Assembly: GCA_029207755.1 (NCBI GenBank)
Contig: JARCOQ010000006.1
Coordinates: 2,458,846-2,522,845, forward strand
Direction: 5' to 3'
Origin: Chamaea fasciata
Taxonomy: Eukaryota; Chordata; Aves; Passeriformes; Sylviidae
DNA length: 64,000 nt
A program made the translations under genes and the position numbers. The notes below the pieces were generated by a model that was not told the origin of the DNA, ran no database searches, and saw nothing but the letters and a program-made list of their open reading frames with translations. Numbering within the stretch: position 1 is the stretch's first letter; each line of letters begins with the position of its first letter. Shown here in pieces: positions 6,655 through 21,600 of the stretch.

Positions 6655-9600
6655 CTGTGGGATTTGGGAGAGAACAGTGTCAGACCAGGAAAATCCACAC
6701 CTGAGACAGCATCTGATGCTTCTTGCTCAGGTGTCCAGAGCAGCTCCCACCTCTCTGTGACCCCCAAACCCTTGCTGGGATACTCATGGCAAAAGAAACT
6801 CTGCTTTCCCCTTCCCTCTCTGAGGTTCTGGTTGGATCCCCAAAGACTTTTCTTCTAAAATCCTGAGCAAACCCCTCTTGCAAGACCTCACCCTGCCCCA
6901 CCTGCTCCAATCCTACCAATGTGCAGGGTTCCACAGCCACTCCAGGACACTCTTCCAGGTGGTTCAGCCCATGAATGGGTGGACTGTGGCTGAGGATGTC
7001 TCCAAGGAGGTTCCTACAACTTCTGTCAATGCTTAAAAGGCACTTGATGCCTTAACACGAGGAAGGGGAGACACCTCCCGGACCCACCTCCTTAGAATCA
7101 CGGATCCTAGAATGGTTTGGGTTGAAAGGAACCTTCAAGATGACCTTGCTCCAACCCCCTGCCATGGGCAAGGACACCTTCCACTATCCCAGGTTGCTCC
7201 AAGCCCTGTCCAGCCTGGCCTTGGACACTTTCAGGGATGATGATCTCACATCTTCCCTCACTCCCTCTTTCAAAAACCTTGAATCCAAGACGTTTTCGCT
7301 CAACACTGAGCCCCCAGCCCGTCCTTGCTGAGGTTCTGGCGGGGCAGGAGGCACCTACCAGTGTCTGCACCATGTGTGGCCTCTGTAGTCTTAAACTCTT
7401 GACTGTCTGAAAGACATCGAGGATCGCCTCTGCCTTCACCCTCTCCAGGACAGTGCTCAGCGCACAGAAGGTGCCCGTTCTTCCTGCTCCAGCACTGGGA
7501 AAGAGAAACCAGGGACTGAGGGAACACCCCTGTCCTGCCCCTGCTGGCTTAGCCCAAGGGACAATCCACAGGGGAAGCACCAGAGAACGGGGGGAGCCAG
7601 TCCTGCCCCAGCCTCTCCCAGTTTATCCAGGCCACGCTTTAGGATTCTGTCTCCCAAGCTCCTGCTGGAGCAGATCCCCTCGGAGCAGATCCCCAGCTGC
7701 TCCAGCCAGCCTTTACCTGCAGTGCACAGTGATGGGGTGGTTGCCAGACTGCTGCTGCTGCTTCTGCACCGCCGCGATGATGTTGATCATCCCCTTCCCG
7801 TCCCCGGGGATCCCAACTTCTGGCCAGCCGTGGAAGTGAAACTGCCGGATCTGTCGGCTCTTGTTTTCCTGTTGGGAGGGCACAGCTGCAGGTCAGGCAG
7901 CTGCTGAGAGGTCTGCACCAAGGAACCCACAGGCTCAGGGCTTTGGGATAACAATTTGTGCAGGAAAGCTGCTCGTGGAGGAGTGGCATTCCCAGGGCAT
8001 GGAGTAAGGGAAGTGTGGGGAATGGGGAGCAGGAGGGAGGTTTGGTGGTGAGGGAAGCAGAACGGAGGGGATGGTTGAGGAACATCGCTCCTGGACTGTG
8101 TTGCCTGCAGCACAGACAGACAGCGGGACGAGATCCCCTTTGCTTTTAGTTAGTTTTAGCTGAGGCTGAGGCAGAGAAGTTCTCTGGGATTTTTTTTTCT
8201 TCTTTTTCTTGGGATTGTTTAAACCTGCTTTGGACTGAAAACCCAGAAGAGCACCGGGAGCTCACACCTGTGGCCCACCAGGGCCTGAACCTTGGCATTT
8301 TCCAGCACTAGGGGGACTAATAAGAGACTAGGACAGCTGAGCTACAACCCACAGCAAGGACTTTCTCAATTTTGCCATCTCTTTTCAGAACAACAAGAGG
8401 TTTTGTTGTTCCATGCTGTTCATTTTTTATACTTGTGGGAACTTTGTAAAATAAAGTTTTTTTCCACTTTTCTCCGAGGAGAAAAGTGGTCTTTCCTGGA
8501 CCACTTGGGGGAGGGGCCGTTTGGGTTTGCTTTCCAGAGGGACTCCAGAGATTTTCTCCCAAATTTGCCCTAAACCACGACAAATACATTTATTGGCCAG
8601 GCAAACAATCTGTGTAGGAAAGCTGCTTGTGGAGGAATGGCATTCCCAGGGCACGAAGTAGGGGAAGTGTGGGAAATGGGGAACAGGAGGGAGGTTTGGC
8701 AGGGAGGGCAGCAGAACAGAGGGATGGTGAAGGGACTCTCAGGGGTGGGAGGCAGGGATACAGGGATAAAACCCCTTTGGGACAATGGGGAGCTCTTGGA
8801 GCTGAGGGAACACCAGCACAGGCTCATGGCAGTGAAACCCAGGGGCACGAGAGGGAGCAGCCAGGCTCTTACCCTGGTGTTGGTCACCAGCAGGTCCCTC
8901 ACTGTGTAGCTCTCACACTCCTCCTCTTTCTTCAGCTCCACCGTGATGTCTCCGTAGGACACAGAGCCGTCGGACGGCCAGTACTGGGCACACTTCTCCT
9001 GAGGAAGCATCACAGGAGGGCACAGGGTGAGGACCCCGTGTTTTTCCCCATGGTTTTGGCTAGAAGAATCTTCTGGCAGCTGCCCAACACCAGGTGGGAT
9101 CCCACAGGCTTCACAAACTCCCAGAATCACAGACTGCTTTGAGTTGGAAGGGACCTGAAGGGTCATCCCTTTCCAAACTCCGGCCATTCATTCATTTATT
9201 TATTTCCCTGGTGTTTAGTGCAGCTGATCCCGGGAGCTTACCTGGCCTCTCTCCTCCAGCTCTGTTAGCATCACTATGGAGCAGGATTTCCACTCCCAGA
9301 TCATCCTCCAGAAGTCCTCTATCGTGTGCTGCAGCGGCCCTTGGCTGGCGATGTAGGAATCCTTCTGGCGATAACCCTGGAATTTGGGAACAGGGTCAGG
9401 GGACCAGCAGCAGGAGGAATCTCTTGGACATGGCTGGCCTACCAAGCTCAGTTCAGTTCTGGAAGGATCATATCCTCTACACACACCTGGCTTTATCCAT
9501 TTGGGTTTCCAGCAAACCTAAGCAATATTGCAAGCTCTGAGTGCTGGAGCAGAGCTTTGCCTTAGCTCCAAGTACTCCAGGTACGATTTTTATTGGGGAT

Positions 9601-12600
9601 TTTTGGAAGAAGCAAGCAAAACTAAACAGAATTAGTTGATTTTTAAGGTCCCTTCCTACCCAGACTACTCTATGATCTATGAAAGCCAGCAGGAAGGCTG
9701 GATGACTCTGGCTCTTCCACAGCCACAAAGAGTTTCTGTTTCCCAACCTCTCCAGCTCCCCTGTGTCCTCCCTGCAGACTGCGACTGCAGATGCTTCGTC
9801 ATTTGGAGTTTGTCATTTAAGCAAAGTTCAGCAGAGGCAGGAAATTGAATCCTCAGCCCAAATTGCTTACGTGCCACGGAAGCTTTCTGATCTGGATGCA
9901 CAACAAGGCAGCTGCTCCTGGCTGCTCCCACAGCCACAGCAGGGACCCAGCAAAGGAGATTTGAGGGAGCAATTAATTAGGGATGTTAGAACTGGGAATA
10001 AACTGGTTTTTAGTGGGCAAACCCAGTGATTGCCTTTTTTGGGGAAAAAAAAAAAAAAGCCCTGTGTCATTAGGAGATGAAAGCAGAAATTGGGCTGGAA
10101 AAGAGCAAGGTCTGTCACTTGGCCAGCACTGGCATCACTGCATGGAGATCAATACTCATCCGAGATGTCTCCCTGGAGGCAACAGGATTGCTCAGGAGAG
10201 AAGGATGTGCAATCACTTATCTCCTCCTGGGAGTGAGGACAGCACTTAACCTCCCTGCCTCACCTCCTGCTGCCACCCAGACAGGTGTAATGGGATTGAC
10301 CTGGCTCCTCTCCAAGGTTTTGGGATCGCGTATTGCTGCCGAATCTAATCTGGTGGATGTTTTCTGACCAAATGGCCGGTGCTGTGTTATTTCCATGGAT
10401 ATGCGGATCTGTTCTCCACAGCCATCAGCAGAGCCCAGAGGGGCAGAAGTGACCCCGGGATTTGGAGACTCTGCTCAGGCTCCAGCTCTTCTCTTCCACA
10501 AGGAGCTGGATAAACCCAGGGGTTTCTTGGAGAAAGAAACCAGCACCACTCGGTGACACAAAGCAAAGTCACGTGGAGGGAGCTGTACAGAACCCATAAA
10601 GGGAGTGTTGGGGACAAATTCTTCCCAAAGGAAGCAGCATGAGGTGGTTTCCATTGGGAGAAGATGGAAAGAAAGTTGGAGAAGACTCACATCAATGAAG
10701 GAAGCGTTTACATAGTCTGTGTTCTCTTCCCCTCTCTTCACTGGAATGATTACTCGATTGAATTCATCTGGAACAGAACAAAATCATCTGAGAACTGGGA
10801 TAACCTGCATGGCCTTTAGCTGGGGAGTCACCAAGCCCTAAGTGGGAGACAGAGATAAGGGAAGGGGAGCAGAGTGCACCTGGCTGGGACAAGGACAGTC
10901 AGCTCCACCCTCTGCCATGCACAGTTTGGACAGAAGGGGATGCTGAGCTCTCCAGGAAAAGGACCTGCTCAGCACTGGGACTCCCTTTCCCTTGAGGCAG
11001 AAAGTCTTGGCAGCAGAAACCAGCAGAGAGGGTCATACAGGGCTGGTTGCCCATCTGTGTCCAGACAAAGTTTGGTATCTTCAGGCATGGAGACCCCACA
11101 ACCTCCTTGGGCAACCTGTGTCAGCACCTGGTCCCCCTCACAGCCAAAACGTGTTCCCTGGTGTTCAGAAGGACCCTCCTGTGGTCAGTGTGTGCCCGTG
11201 GCCCCTTGTCCTGTCCCTGGCCACCACTGGCAAGAGCCTGGCTCCATCCTCTCTGCACCCTCCCTGCAGGCATTGATGCACAGGGATGAGACCCCCGGAG
11301 CCTTCTCTTCTCCAGGCTGAGCAGTCCCAGCTGTCCCAGCCTGTCCTCAGAGCAGAGATGCTCCAGTCCCCTCACTGGGCTCTCCCCAGTCTGGCCATGT
11401 CCCTCTTGTCCTGGGGAGGCAGGACTGGACCCAGCGCTCCAGGTGTGTCCTCCCCAGTGCTGAGCAGAGGGGCAGGATCCCCTCCCTGGACCTGCTGGAA
11501 GTGTTTTGTCCCACACAGCCCAGGCCACCACTGTCCCTTTGTCACAAGGGCACTTTGCTGGTTCAGATTCAGGCTGGAGTCTGTCAGGACTCTCAGGTCC
11601 TCTCCTGCCAAGCTGCTCTTCCACCCAGCTGGGTGACCCCAGAACAGACTGGTGCCTGGGCTTGTCCCTCCCCAGGGACAGGACTTTGCCCTTTTCCTTG
11701 TTGATCATCACAAGGTCCCTGTTTGTCCCATTTCTCCAGCCTGATTCCTGTCCCCACACCCACCGGACACACAGCCAAACAACAAGCCTTACATGGAATT
11801 ATCTGAAGCACCCTGTTCTTCTTCATGTTGGCTGGCAAATTGCCCGTTCTCATCTTGTCATTCTGGATTTTGATTGAAGTGAGCTTCTGCAGGGCAAGGA
11901 GCAAAGCACAGGGGAGTTTCAGAGCCACCCAGTGCCAGGCCAGCACATGGAAATCCCTGCACCATCCCAGCAGATCCAGCAGGACAATGGCAATGCTCAC
12001 CTTGAACTCCTCTTCCAGCCCATTGCTGCTGGTCCCTGGCACTTTGTTGTAGATCTTCTGGAGGTGGATCTCTAAGGAGGTCACCTCCAGCTCTGTGTCA
12101 CCGTAGAGATAGTGCTCCAGAAGTGCTTGGTATATGAACACATACTGCATCTGGAGAGTTGCAGAGAGAAGCCGTAAAAGGGAGTCTGAGTGTCTCTTGA
12201 AATCTTTGTTTTTAAATTGGTCCCACAGCTCATAACTACACCTCCTCTCTATCCATACAAGTTACTTTGCTTTCTTCCTCCCTGCTCCTTTTTTTTCTGC
12301 CATGTTCCATGCCCAGTGAGCACATGCTGGGATCAAACCCACCACCCCCCTGCCCTCCCTCTGAGGCCCCAGAAAAGTGAGTGACAACCTTCCTGCCACT
12401 AAATGGGGACTGGGAATTTATTTACCACACCAAACAAAGCAGGTGTGACGCAAAATGTTCTCCAAGCCCAGAGAAAAGGAGGCTCAGGGGGGACCTTCTG
12501 GCTCCACAAGATTCCCTGACAGGAGGGGGCAACTGGGGGGGGGGAACAAGGGACAGGAGGAGAGGGAGCTGTGCCAGGGGAGGGTCAGGTGGCATATTGG

Positions 12601-15600
12601 ATAAATTTCTTCATGGAAGGGTTGTTCAGCCCCAGCACAGCTGCCCAGGGCAGTGTTGGAGTCCTCATCCCTGGAGGGATTTAAAGCTGTGTGGATGTGG
12701 CACTTGGGGACATGGGTCAGCGGTGGCCTTGGCAGTGCTGGGGGAATGGTTGAACTCGATCTTAAGGATCTTTTCCAACCTAAATGATTTAATCATTCTA
12801 CAAAGGGGATTAAAAAGAGCAGGACCCCGTGAAGGGCTCCCTTGATGCCGCATCACCCAAAATGAGGGATGACACCCAACCCTCACAACAAGGCTTTGAC
12901 TGGGTGAAGGAAATCCAGGCCCAGAGGGCAGGGCAGCACCACACTCACATCTGTCTGTACCATCTGGCAGCGCTGAGCCCGGATCCGGCTCACGAAGCCG
13001 TAAACATCCACTTTCCTCTCCGTGTGCATCATGTCCAGCATGGCATCGATGACGATGAAAGTGCCTGTGCGTCCCACCCCGGCGCTGCAACACAAGGGTG
13101 GGGTGGGAGACTGAGAAGGAATTCTCCCCTGGGAGAGTGGTCAGGCCCTGGCACAGGGTTCCCAGAGATGCTGTGGCTGCCCCTGGATCCCTGGAAGTGT
13201 CCAAGGCCAGGTTGGAGATGGCTTGGAGCTGCCTGGGATAGTGGGAGGTGTCCCTGCCCATGGCAGGGGGGTTGGACTGGATTGTCTTCAGTGAGACCAG
13301 CAGAGATTATGGAAAGACAAAGCTCTTGGAATCAGCTGCTTCCCAAGAAGGCAGGAAAAATGAATTTGGGATGGTGCAAATGTGACCATCTCTGCTTTTA
13401 ACCATGGGGCTTCTCTTTATTGCAATGTCCCCCAGGGTTGCTGCTGTGCCTGAAGCCACTCCAGGTGAGGCCAATCTCCCTGGCTCTTGCTCCAGGCAAT
13501 CTGTCAGCCCTGTACTGCTTTCTCCCAGAGAGGGATGTTATTTTCTCATTCCAGGGCAAGGGAGACGCCACCAGTGCTCAGCTTGGCTCACTCAGCATCC
13601 AGGCAACCCAAATGACCCCTCCAGACGAGTTGTACCACCCTAACATCACTGATTCCAAGGACTTCCTTCAATTCATGCATTTTTTTTTGCATGTCCCCAT
13701 GAGGAACCTCCCCGTTTAACACAGGAAAGTTAAATAAAGATAATGAAAATGTCCTGACTGAAAAAAAAAAAAAAAAAATTCCTTTTGAACAGGAGACGCT
13801 TTCCAGGTGACCCAGGATGGGCAGAGGTTGGCTGTGAGCAGGACTCACCTGCAGTGCACCACTATGGCTCCTGCATATTGCGGATTGCAGGTCTTCACCT
13901 TCTTCAGGAATTTCAGCATCCCGATGGGGGTGAAGGGCACCCCAAAGTCGGGCCAGCTGGTGAAGTGGAACTGGGTCACCAGGCGCTGAGGCTTCTTGTT
14001 CGTGACGTCTCCCACCTGGAGGGGAAAGGTGGGCACAGGTTAATGAGAAATACTCAGGTTTCCCTTCTTCCCCCAAAATTAAGACAGAGAGGGAGCTGCA
14101 GACCTGAGATGGAGCTGGAAGGGCATGGACTTTCATCCACAGCTGAAAGGGCATGGACTCAGGCTCTGGGACAAACCAGTCTCTAAAAACATGACATTTT
14201 AACCACCCAGCACCACATCCAACATCTGAGGGGTGTGAGATGCCAGCCTGTCCCTGCCTGTGGATCCAGCCTGGCAGCAGCTGCCATATTTCATCATCAA
14301 CAAGCTCAAACAGAAGCTATTGCTCCATCCTTTCCCACTCCTCTGCCCAGATCATCCTCAGATTAAAGGCAAGGGAGGAAAACACACGTGTCCAGGCCAT
14401 TGGAGTGAAGGATGAGGCTCAGGACAACCACCCTCAGGGTCCAGACAGGTTTGCAAGCACCAACTCCTCCTTGCCTGCCTCTGAGAGTGGCAGAAAAACA
14501 AACAAGAGCGACTAAAACACCTTGAGTCTCCTTGGAGGGCAAAGAAATGTGGTGACAGATGGGAAAGCAATCAAACCCAACACATACGGCGCTGGATTTT
14601 GTCTCAGCTGAGGGGATAAATCTGATTATTTTCAGGCATTAAGTGTCTGTGGGTGAGAGCAGGAATCAACACTGGTAACAGCAAGTGCTGGAGTACTGCA
14701 GGGTGGAATTTCAGCCCTGGCATCCCTCAGCTTCCCTGCCCTCAGCACAGCCATGCTGGTACCACTGGAACAGCCTCTTGGGAGGAATAAATTCTTAACA
14801 ACTCTGGTTAAAAATGGGTGCTGGGGATCATTTCACCCCAACTGTGCTCTCACAGAGCCTTGGAGGAGTTGAGGCAGCACCTTTGGGATGCCCAGTGTGG
14901 TGAGGGGAGAGATGGGATGGGACAGGAAGGGATGGGAGAGGTGATCCCTGGCACCTGCTGGATGCAGAACTTGCGCACGGTGTAATCCACCAGCACGGTC
15001 ACGTCCTCCACGGACACTCGGATGTTCCCGTAGGTCCAGCAGCCCTGATCCGGCCAGTACTGAGCACATTTACACTGTGGGGGGAGAAAACAGGTGCAGG
15101 TGAGCTCTGGACACCCTCACGAGGCTGGGAATGGCTCCAGGACACCCCCATAAGGACAAGATGTGCTGGATTTGGCCCAGTTTGGGTCAAATCCCAGCCT
15201 GTGAAACCTTCTGGCACCAACCTCTTTCCTCTCCTTCAGGTTGGTCACCATGACAATTGTCGCTGTGTTTTGCTCCCAGATCATCCTCCAGAAATCGTTC
15301 ACTGTTTCTTCCTTTGGTCCTGAGGGGAAGGGGAAACAGAAAGTCCTCTTTGGGATCAACCTCTCACAATCTGGGGCCAAAACCCAGCGTGCGAGGTCAC
15401 GTGTCACGGATGATCCAACACAGTTTTTGCCAATAGGTCACAGGAGGTGCCGTGTGTCTGGGCATGCCTGATCCAAGGAATAATCCTATCACACAATAGC
15501 TGGAATTTTTGGATTTGTTTTATGGTCAGGAATTCCGTATTTAGCTCAAGAAGGGGAAACCAGACAAACAGAGAGCACGGACTTGCCCAAGGTCACCCAG

Positions 15601-18600
15601 GGAAATTGTGGCTGTCCCAGAGTCCACAGAAGTCCTGCCCTGGGATTTTGGGTTTTAGCCATGGGATGCCATTCCAGTATGGCACAGGAATAGTTCCCTG
15701 CTGCCTGCCAGACACAGAGCTAACTCAGCCTACACTCCCATGCCAAGCCTGAGGCTCAGGGTGAGCCAAGAGAACAGCAGAGCCAAAGCTTAACCTGAGC
15801 CTGGAAGTGCTGACGGACCTGATCCAGCCTCCTTCTCCAGCCAGAGCCAGGGAAACTGGCCAGGAATGCCCTGACCCACTGGCAAGTCGAGAGAGGAAAT
15901 ACAAAACGCTCCCATGGGCAGGTAACATCCTGCTGCTGACATGATCCCCACCCTGTGAGTGGGAATTTTGTTTTTAGGGATGTGTTTGGACTCCTGCAGA
16001 TCACAAGGACGTTTCTCTCTATCCCTCCCCTGGGAGTGTTCAAGGGAGCTTGGAGCAGCCTGGGATAGTGGGAGGTGTCCCTGTCCATGGCAGTGGGGTG
16101 AAATGAGATGGGCTTTGAGGTCCTTTGCAGCCCAAACCGTTCCATGATTCTGCGATGTGGGGAATTTAATTAAGCAGCTCCCTGGTAATATTTCCAGAGG
16201 TCATAACACTGTCCAGCAATGGGTATTGCACAGATAGGACTTCCTTCTCTCCACCAAGACATCCAGCACTGCTCTTTGACTGGGAAAATCATTTTGGGAA
16301 CAATCTGTGGAGCAGCCAGGCTTCCTTTGGACCAGAGGAGCTCTGCAAGATGCTGTGCTGGGGGTAGAGGGGCACAGCTCCACTGAGCAGAGGGACCCAG
16401 CCCAACTGCCCCCAAAAGAGCAATCCCCAGCAGGAATAGTCAAGAATTTACCTTGTGCAGCAATGAACTTGTTTTTCTCTTGGTACCCCTACAAGAAAAG
16501 AAGAAAAAGGAAGAGAAATTATTATTTCTCTAACACAAGAGTCATGAAATGCATCTACTTCAAGAACAAACAGAGCTGGCATCTGCTCTGCTGCTCGTTC
16601 TCCCCTTGTGCAGAGAAGGGGCTGCAGCCTCTGAGGGGAGAATCAGCTCCAAAGATGGGCTGAAATGATTGAAAATCCTTGTGCAAAGGGCTGTTTTCCC
16701 ACAGGAACGTTCCCAATGCCCACATAATGCAGGAATGACCCCACTCGTTGGCACAAGGCACCAATGAAGTGGTACCTGACAGCCCTTCCACTGGGGTCAG
16801 ACCCTGCATCCAGAGCATCACGTGAAAATCAGCATTCATCCTTGGAAAAGGGGCTGTACAACTCATAGGGATTGATTTTGTGTATTTTATTTACTGGGGA
16901 GAAATGGAAAAAGCTCTTTTGAGTCTTGCTTTGCTTCATATGCCTGCATCTCTCACGTGACCCTTCCAGCTGATTGGAGCCACATGGTGACAACCACAAA
17001 GGACCCATCTCCTCCCAGGGGCAGAGCAGGGTAAAGTTGCTTCCATCTTGGCTGAATTCCTTGATTTCTTCTTCACCCTCTTCCCACATCCAGCCCTGCA
17101 CGCTGGGAAACACTGATGATCAACTGGCCACACCCTTCAAAGATTTAAAACCATGTGGATGTGGCACTTGGGGACATGGTTTAGTGGTGGTCTGGCAGTG
17201 CTGGGGAAATGCTTGGACTTGGGGGTCTTAGAGGGCTTTTCCAACCTCAAAGATTCTATGATTCATCAGCTGTTCGTTGATCAGAAATGCCCAACTCCAG
17301 CAGGAGTGGTTCCCCAGCCCTTTCCAAACCAGCCCTTTGCTCCGGGCAAAGGGATTTCCCCTTCACATCACAGAACTCACATTAATGAAGGAGGCGTTGA
17401 TGTAGTCGGAGTCAGGGACCCCTTCCACGGGAGTCAGGTGAACCCTGGAATGATCATCTGGAGAGAAATCAAAACTCTGCATTAAAGACAACCCCCTCCC
17501 CTCTGCTGGTACCTGGAGTAGCGAGAATCCAGGTGTGGAGTGGAGCCCACACTCCTGGCTCTGCTTCAAAAACACTTTTATGCCCCCAAATTCCTCTCGC
17601 TTCAACCCAGAGAAGTCCTAGATGTTGTCCAAAGTAGTTTTCCTTCTGCAGAGTGCATATTTGAGGACATCCCAGGCCAGCCCACTGCCCAATGCCACCA
17701 GGCAAGAGCTGTCCCTTTTGGCATTTCCCATTCGTTTCACTCTTCACGGCCTCCCGGCTGCTGAGGGCTCCATGGAGCTTCTCCTCACAGGAATCGAAAA
17801 CTAAAGCAGATACAGCCACCCACCTGGGAGGTGAAATGCCCTCAACCATGCCCTTGCCCATCCCAAAAGCAGGAATGGAGAGTCCTGGCAGAAGCCCCTG
17901 AGTGTTTGCCCCCCATCCAACCAGCTCTGACACTTACAGGGCAAAATGTTCACATATCTGTTCTTCTCCTTGTTCTCCTCCTTGGAAGCAGCTTCACACG
18001 TGGCCTGTATGGGACACGCTGGGAGAGCCTGAAATGGCAGAAATAAAAGGGTTTTCCGTGATGTTTTCATGGCACGGCAGGAACAATGTGCTGGCAAATG
18101 CCACATGTGAGCATCCTGCCCCACTGAACATGTCCTCACCACTCACCCACACCCCTCGCCTCCACCCCAGCAGCAACTCTCCTCCTCACCGAGCTCAAAG
18201 TGACCATTTAAATAGCTGGGCTGGACCAGAGAGAGCCCTTTCCAATCTCTTTGGAAAGATGTCTGGAATCTCCTGATGCATGGACGCGAGGTGGCAGCAA
18301 AGCCTCCAGCTCCGAACCCACCCGGCAGCACAAACAGCTCATTCCTGACTCTTGTCCACGGCGGCTCCTGTGAGATTCCCTCATTAAAAGTGCTGCTAAT
18401 TGTGACCTGATGAAGCCCCCACCGGCCCATCCCACCCAGTGATGGCAGGAGCAGCACCAGGGGACGTTTGCTGGGGGGGTATTGGGGTGACAGAGGACAC
18501 TGTCCCTGCATTTCCCAGTCGAGCACAGGAGGTGCTTCCTCAGCATCGCTTTCCCACATCCTCTTCGAGCAGCAAAGAATGTTCTGGAGGTATCCACCAG

Positions 18601-21600
18601 CCCTTCCTCCAGCTGACAGCATGGCAGGAAGTGTCCAGGGCAATCAGGTATTTATAACCCTAAAAATCTCCCTCCCTGGGCATTCATTGCACCTATTTGG
18701 TTTCATCGCAGCACGGCCAGGAAAGGGATCAAATTTTGTAGCAGCTGGACAAAGTCGAGTGGCTTTTTTTAATCTTCTCCTCGTTCTCATGGTGCCATAT
18801 CATGGCTTGGACCTGGGCTGGAAGCACAGGTCTGATGAGGAGCAGCTGAGGGAACTGAAGGGGCTCAGCCTGGAGACAAGGAGGGACCTTGTGGCTCTGC
18901 ACAACTCCCTGACAGGAGGGGACAGCCGAGGGGTCAGGCTCTGCTCCCAGGAAACAGGGACAGGAGGAGAGGGAATGGGCTCAAGTTGTGCCAGGGGAGG
19001 TTTAGGTTGGATATTTAGGAAAATATTTTCACAGAAAGAGTTGTCAAGCCCCAGCACGGGCTGCCCAGAGCAGTGGTGGAGTCACCATGCTTGACAGTGT
19101 TAAAAAAAAAAAAAAAAAGTGTAGATGTGGCACTTGGGGACGTGGTTTAGTGGTGGTCTTGGCACTGCTGAGTTAATGGTTGGATTCAATAATCTTAGAT
19201 GGCTTTTCCAACCTTAATGAATCTATTCTGCTCTATTCCATTCTATTCTAATCTATTTTTCTATTGACAAGGCAAAACAGATTTATTGTCCCAAGCTGCA
19301 AAGCTCAGCAATGTCAAGAAGAGGTTGTAGCCAACCCTGAAGAAAAGCTCTGGGCTTGTGGACAAGCACAATACCTGAACTCCTCACAGCTGAAGGCCAG
19401 CCTTTGTCCCATACATTACCATCATTGTGTTTCAGGGTTAACAGCTCACTGAAACAAGATGGGCTCATCCCTGTTTCTCTGTCAAAACTCTTTGTTTTGG
19501 CTGTTTATGGATTTAAAGCCGTGAGGACTGGGAGGTGGGAGGCAGAGCTTGAGAGGCAACCAACGAGCAGAGGAGCTCTGGAAGACCCCAAGACATCCAG
19601 GATCATTCCTGAACCCAGGAAAATGTAACTCTGCAGAGTTGGTTGCTAGAAACCCTCTGTTTTCTGTAGCGAGCATGAGGGTGAGGAGCTCATCCACACT
19701 CACCGCTGATCCAGGGACAGAATCAGCCCTACCAGCGCTCAGCCCTTTGAGAAACCCTTGAGAACCAGATCCTAAACCCCAACAGGGCAGCCTGTGGCAT
19801 CTGAGGGCAGCAGCAGAGGCACTCACGTTGAACTCCTCCCGGAAGAGCTTGTTGTCATCGGCCATGCGGCGATTGATCTCCTCCTCCAGCTTGTCCACGG
19901 GCAGCGGGGGATACTTGCGGTTGGTGCTGGGGGAGCGGGCGAGCAGGGGCATGCTCTGTGGCTCTGCAATGACACCCGGGGGTCACAGGTGCCACCAGCT
20001 GTCCCCTGTGCCCAGCACTGCCCACCCACGCCCAGCGACCCCGCGCGCCGCCGCTTTTAGGGTCGCCCTCGTGTTTGCACGGAATGCTTTGGGGTGGAGG
20101 GGATGTTAAAGGATCGTCTTGTTCCAACAGATTCCACCAGATCAGGTTGCTCTGAGCATGGTGACATTGTGGCAGCACTGGGGTGGCTGTCCCCTGCGCT
20201 GGCACTGCTGGGGCACCTCCAGTGCTGGGGGTATTTCTGGGCCTCTCACAAAAAGATCTTAAAGAGCTGGAGGGTGTCAAGAGAAGAGAACAGAGCTGGG
20301 AAAGGGTCTGGAGCACCAGGAGCAGCTGAGGGAGCTGGGAAAGAGGCTCAGCCTGGAGAAAAGGAGGCTCAGGGGGGACCTTGTGGCTCTGCGCAACTCC
20401 CTGATAGGAGGGGACAGCCAGGGAATTTGGGCTCTGCTCCCAGGGAACAGGGATAGGAAAAGAGGGAACAGCCTCAGGACGTGCCAGGGGAGGTTTAGAT
20501 TGGATATTGGATAAATTTCTTCATGGAAAGGGTTGTCCAGCCCTGGCACAGCTGCCCAGGGACGTGGTGGAATCCCCATCCCTGGAGGGATTTAAAAGCC
20601 GTGTGGATGTGGCACTTGGGGACACGGGTCAGTGGTGGCCATGGCAGTGCTGGGGGAATGGTTGGATTGAATGGTCTTCAAGGGCTTTTCCAAGCCCAAA
20701 AAATCGGTGATCCTATTCTGATTAACACTCTGGGATCTACACTCTCACAGAGGCAGGACAGAGCCCTGAGGACCAATATGGGGTTGGAGACCACCTGGCT
20801 TTGAATTCCAACTTCTCCCTGTCTCACATGCAAAGTCTGGCACCACCACTGTGACACAATTCCCAGGAGGGGACAGCAAAGGCTGTGCTGTTGCTTGTGC
20901 TGCTCAGCAAAGTCCAGAAAGGCCGTGTGAGGGTTACACCAACACAGCTGAGGGTTTATGAAGTTCACACCTCCGTTTACAGTGATGTAAGATGGGCAGA
21001 GAAAGTCTTAGCAGCCAAAATAAAATAAAAAAGGTGCTGAATTCCAGTTAGTGCTTCTCAGAAGGTGTTTGGTTTATGTGGAAGGAGTGCTGAAAAAGCA
21101 TCTGAACTGAGTTTAGGAGGTCTGCTCAGATCTCAATCAGTGCCTACACATGGATGGAGAAGCCCAGGTTGAGACCCTCAGTGTCAGCTCTGGCTCACAG
21201 CTTGGGGGCAGAAGAATTTACACGTTACACAAGGCTTTAAAATTGCATCTGTGCATGTTTAGGAGGTACAAAAATGTTTTTATAATGAAAATTAGTGTAT
21301 TTCCTCTTTTCTCTTGGATATGTTAGTTTGGTGTCCACAGTTAGTGTGAAGATTTGAGTTTTAATCAGAGACTATCCTAATCTGAAAGTGCAGAAAAATG
21401 TTTAATTACTCCCCAAAGATGTGTTTTTTCAAAAAAATTCTCCCTTGAGTCAAAGAAACACTGTGAAACCTCAAGAGGAATGTGAATAGTGATTTTGGAA
21501 GTGATTTTAATATCAACCACTTGAGGGCAAACATTTAGTCCGTGGAATGAAAGCTGGGAAATAAACCTTCATTCTACGAAAGTCTGCCAAAACCACGGAA

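Noticed and set aside
15580..15650. Possible CR1 piece (aaggtcacccagggaaattg)
   Set aside because: Only a weak resemblance without a CR1 3' end; not enough to call.
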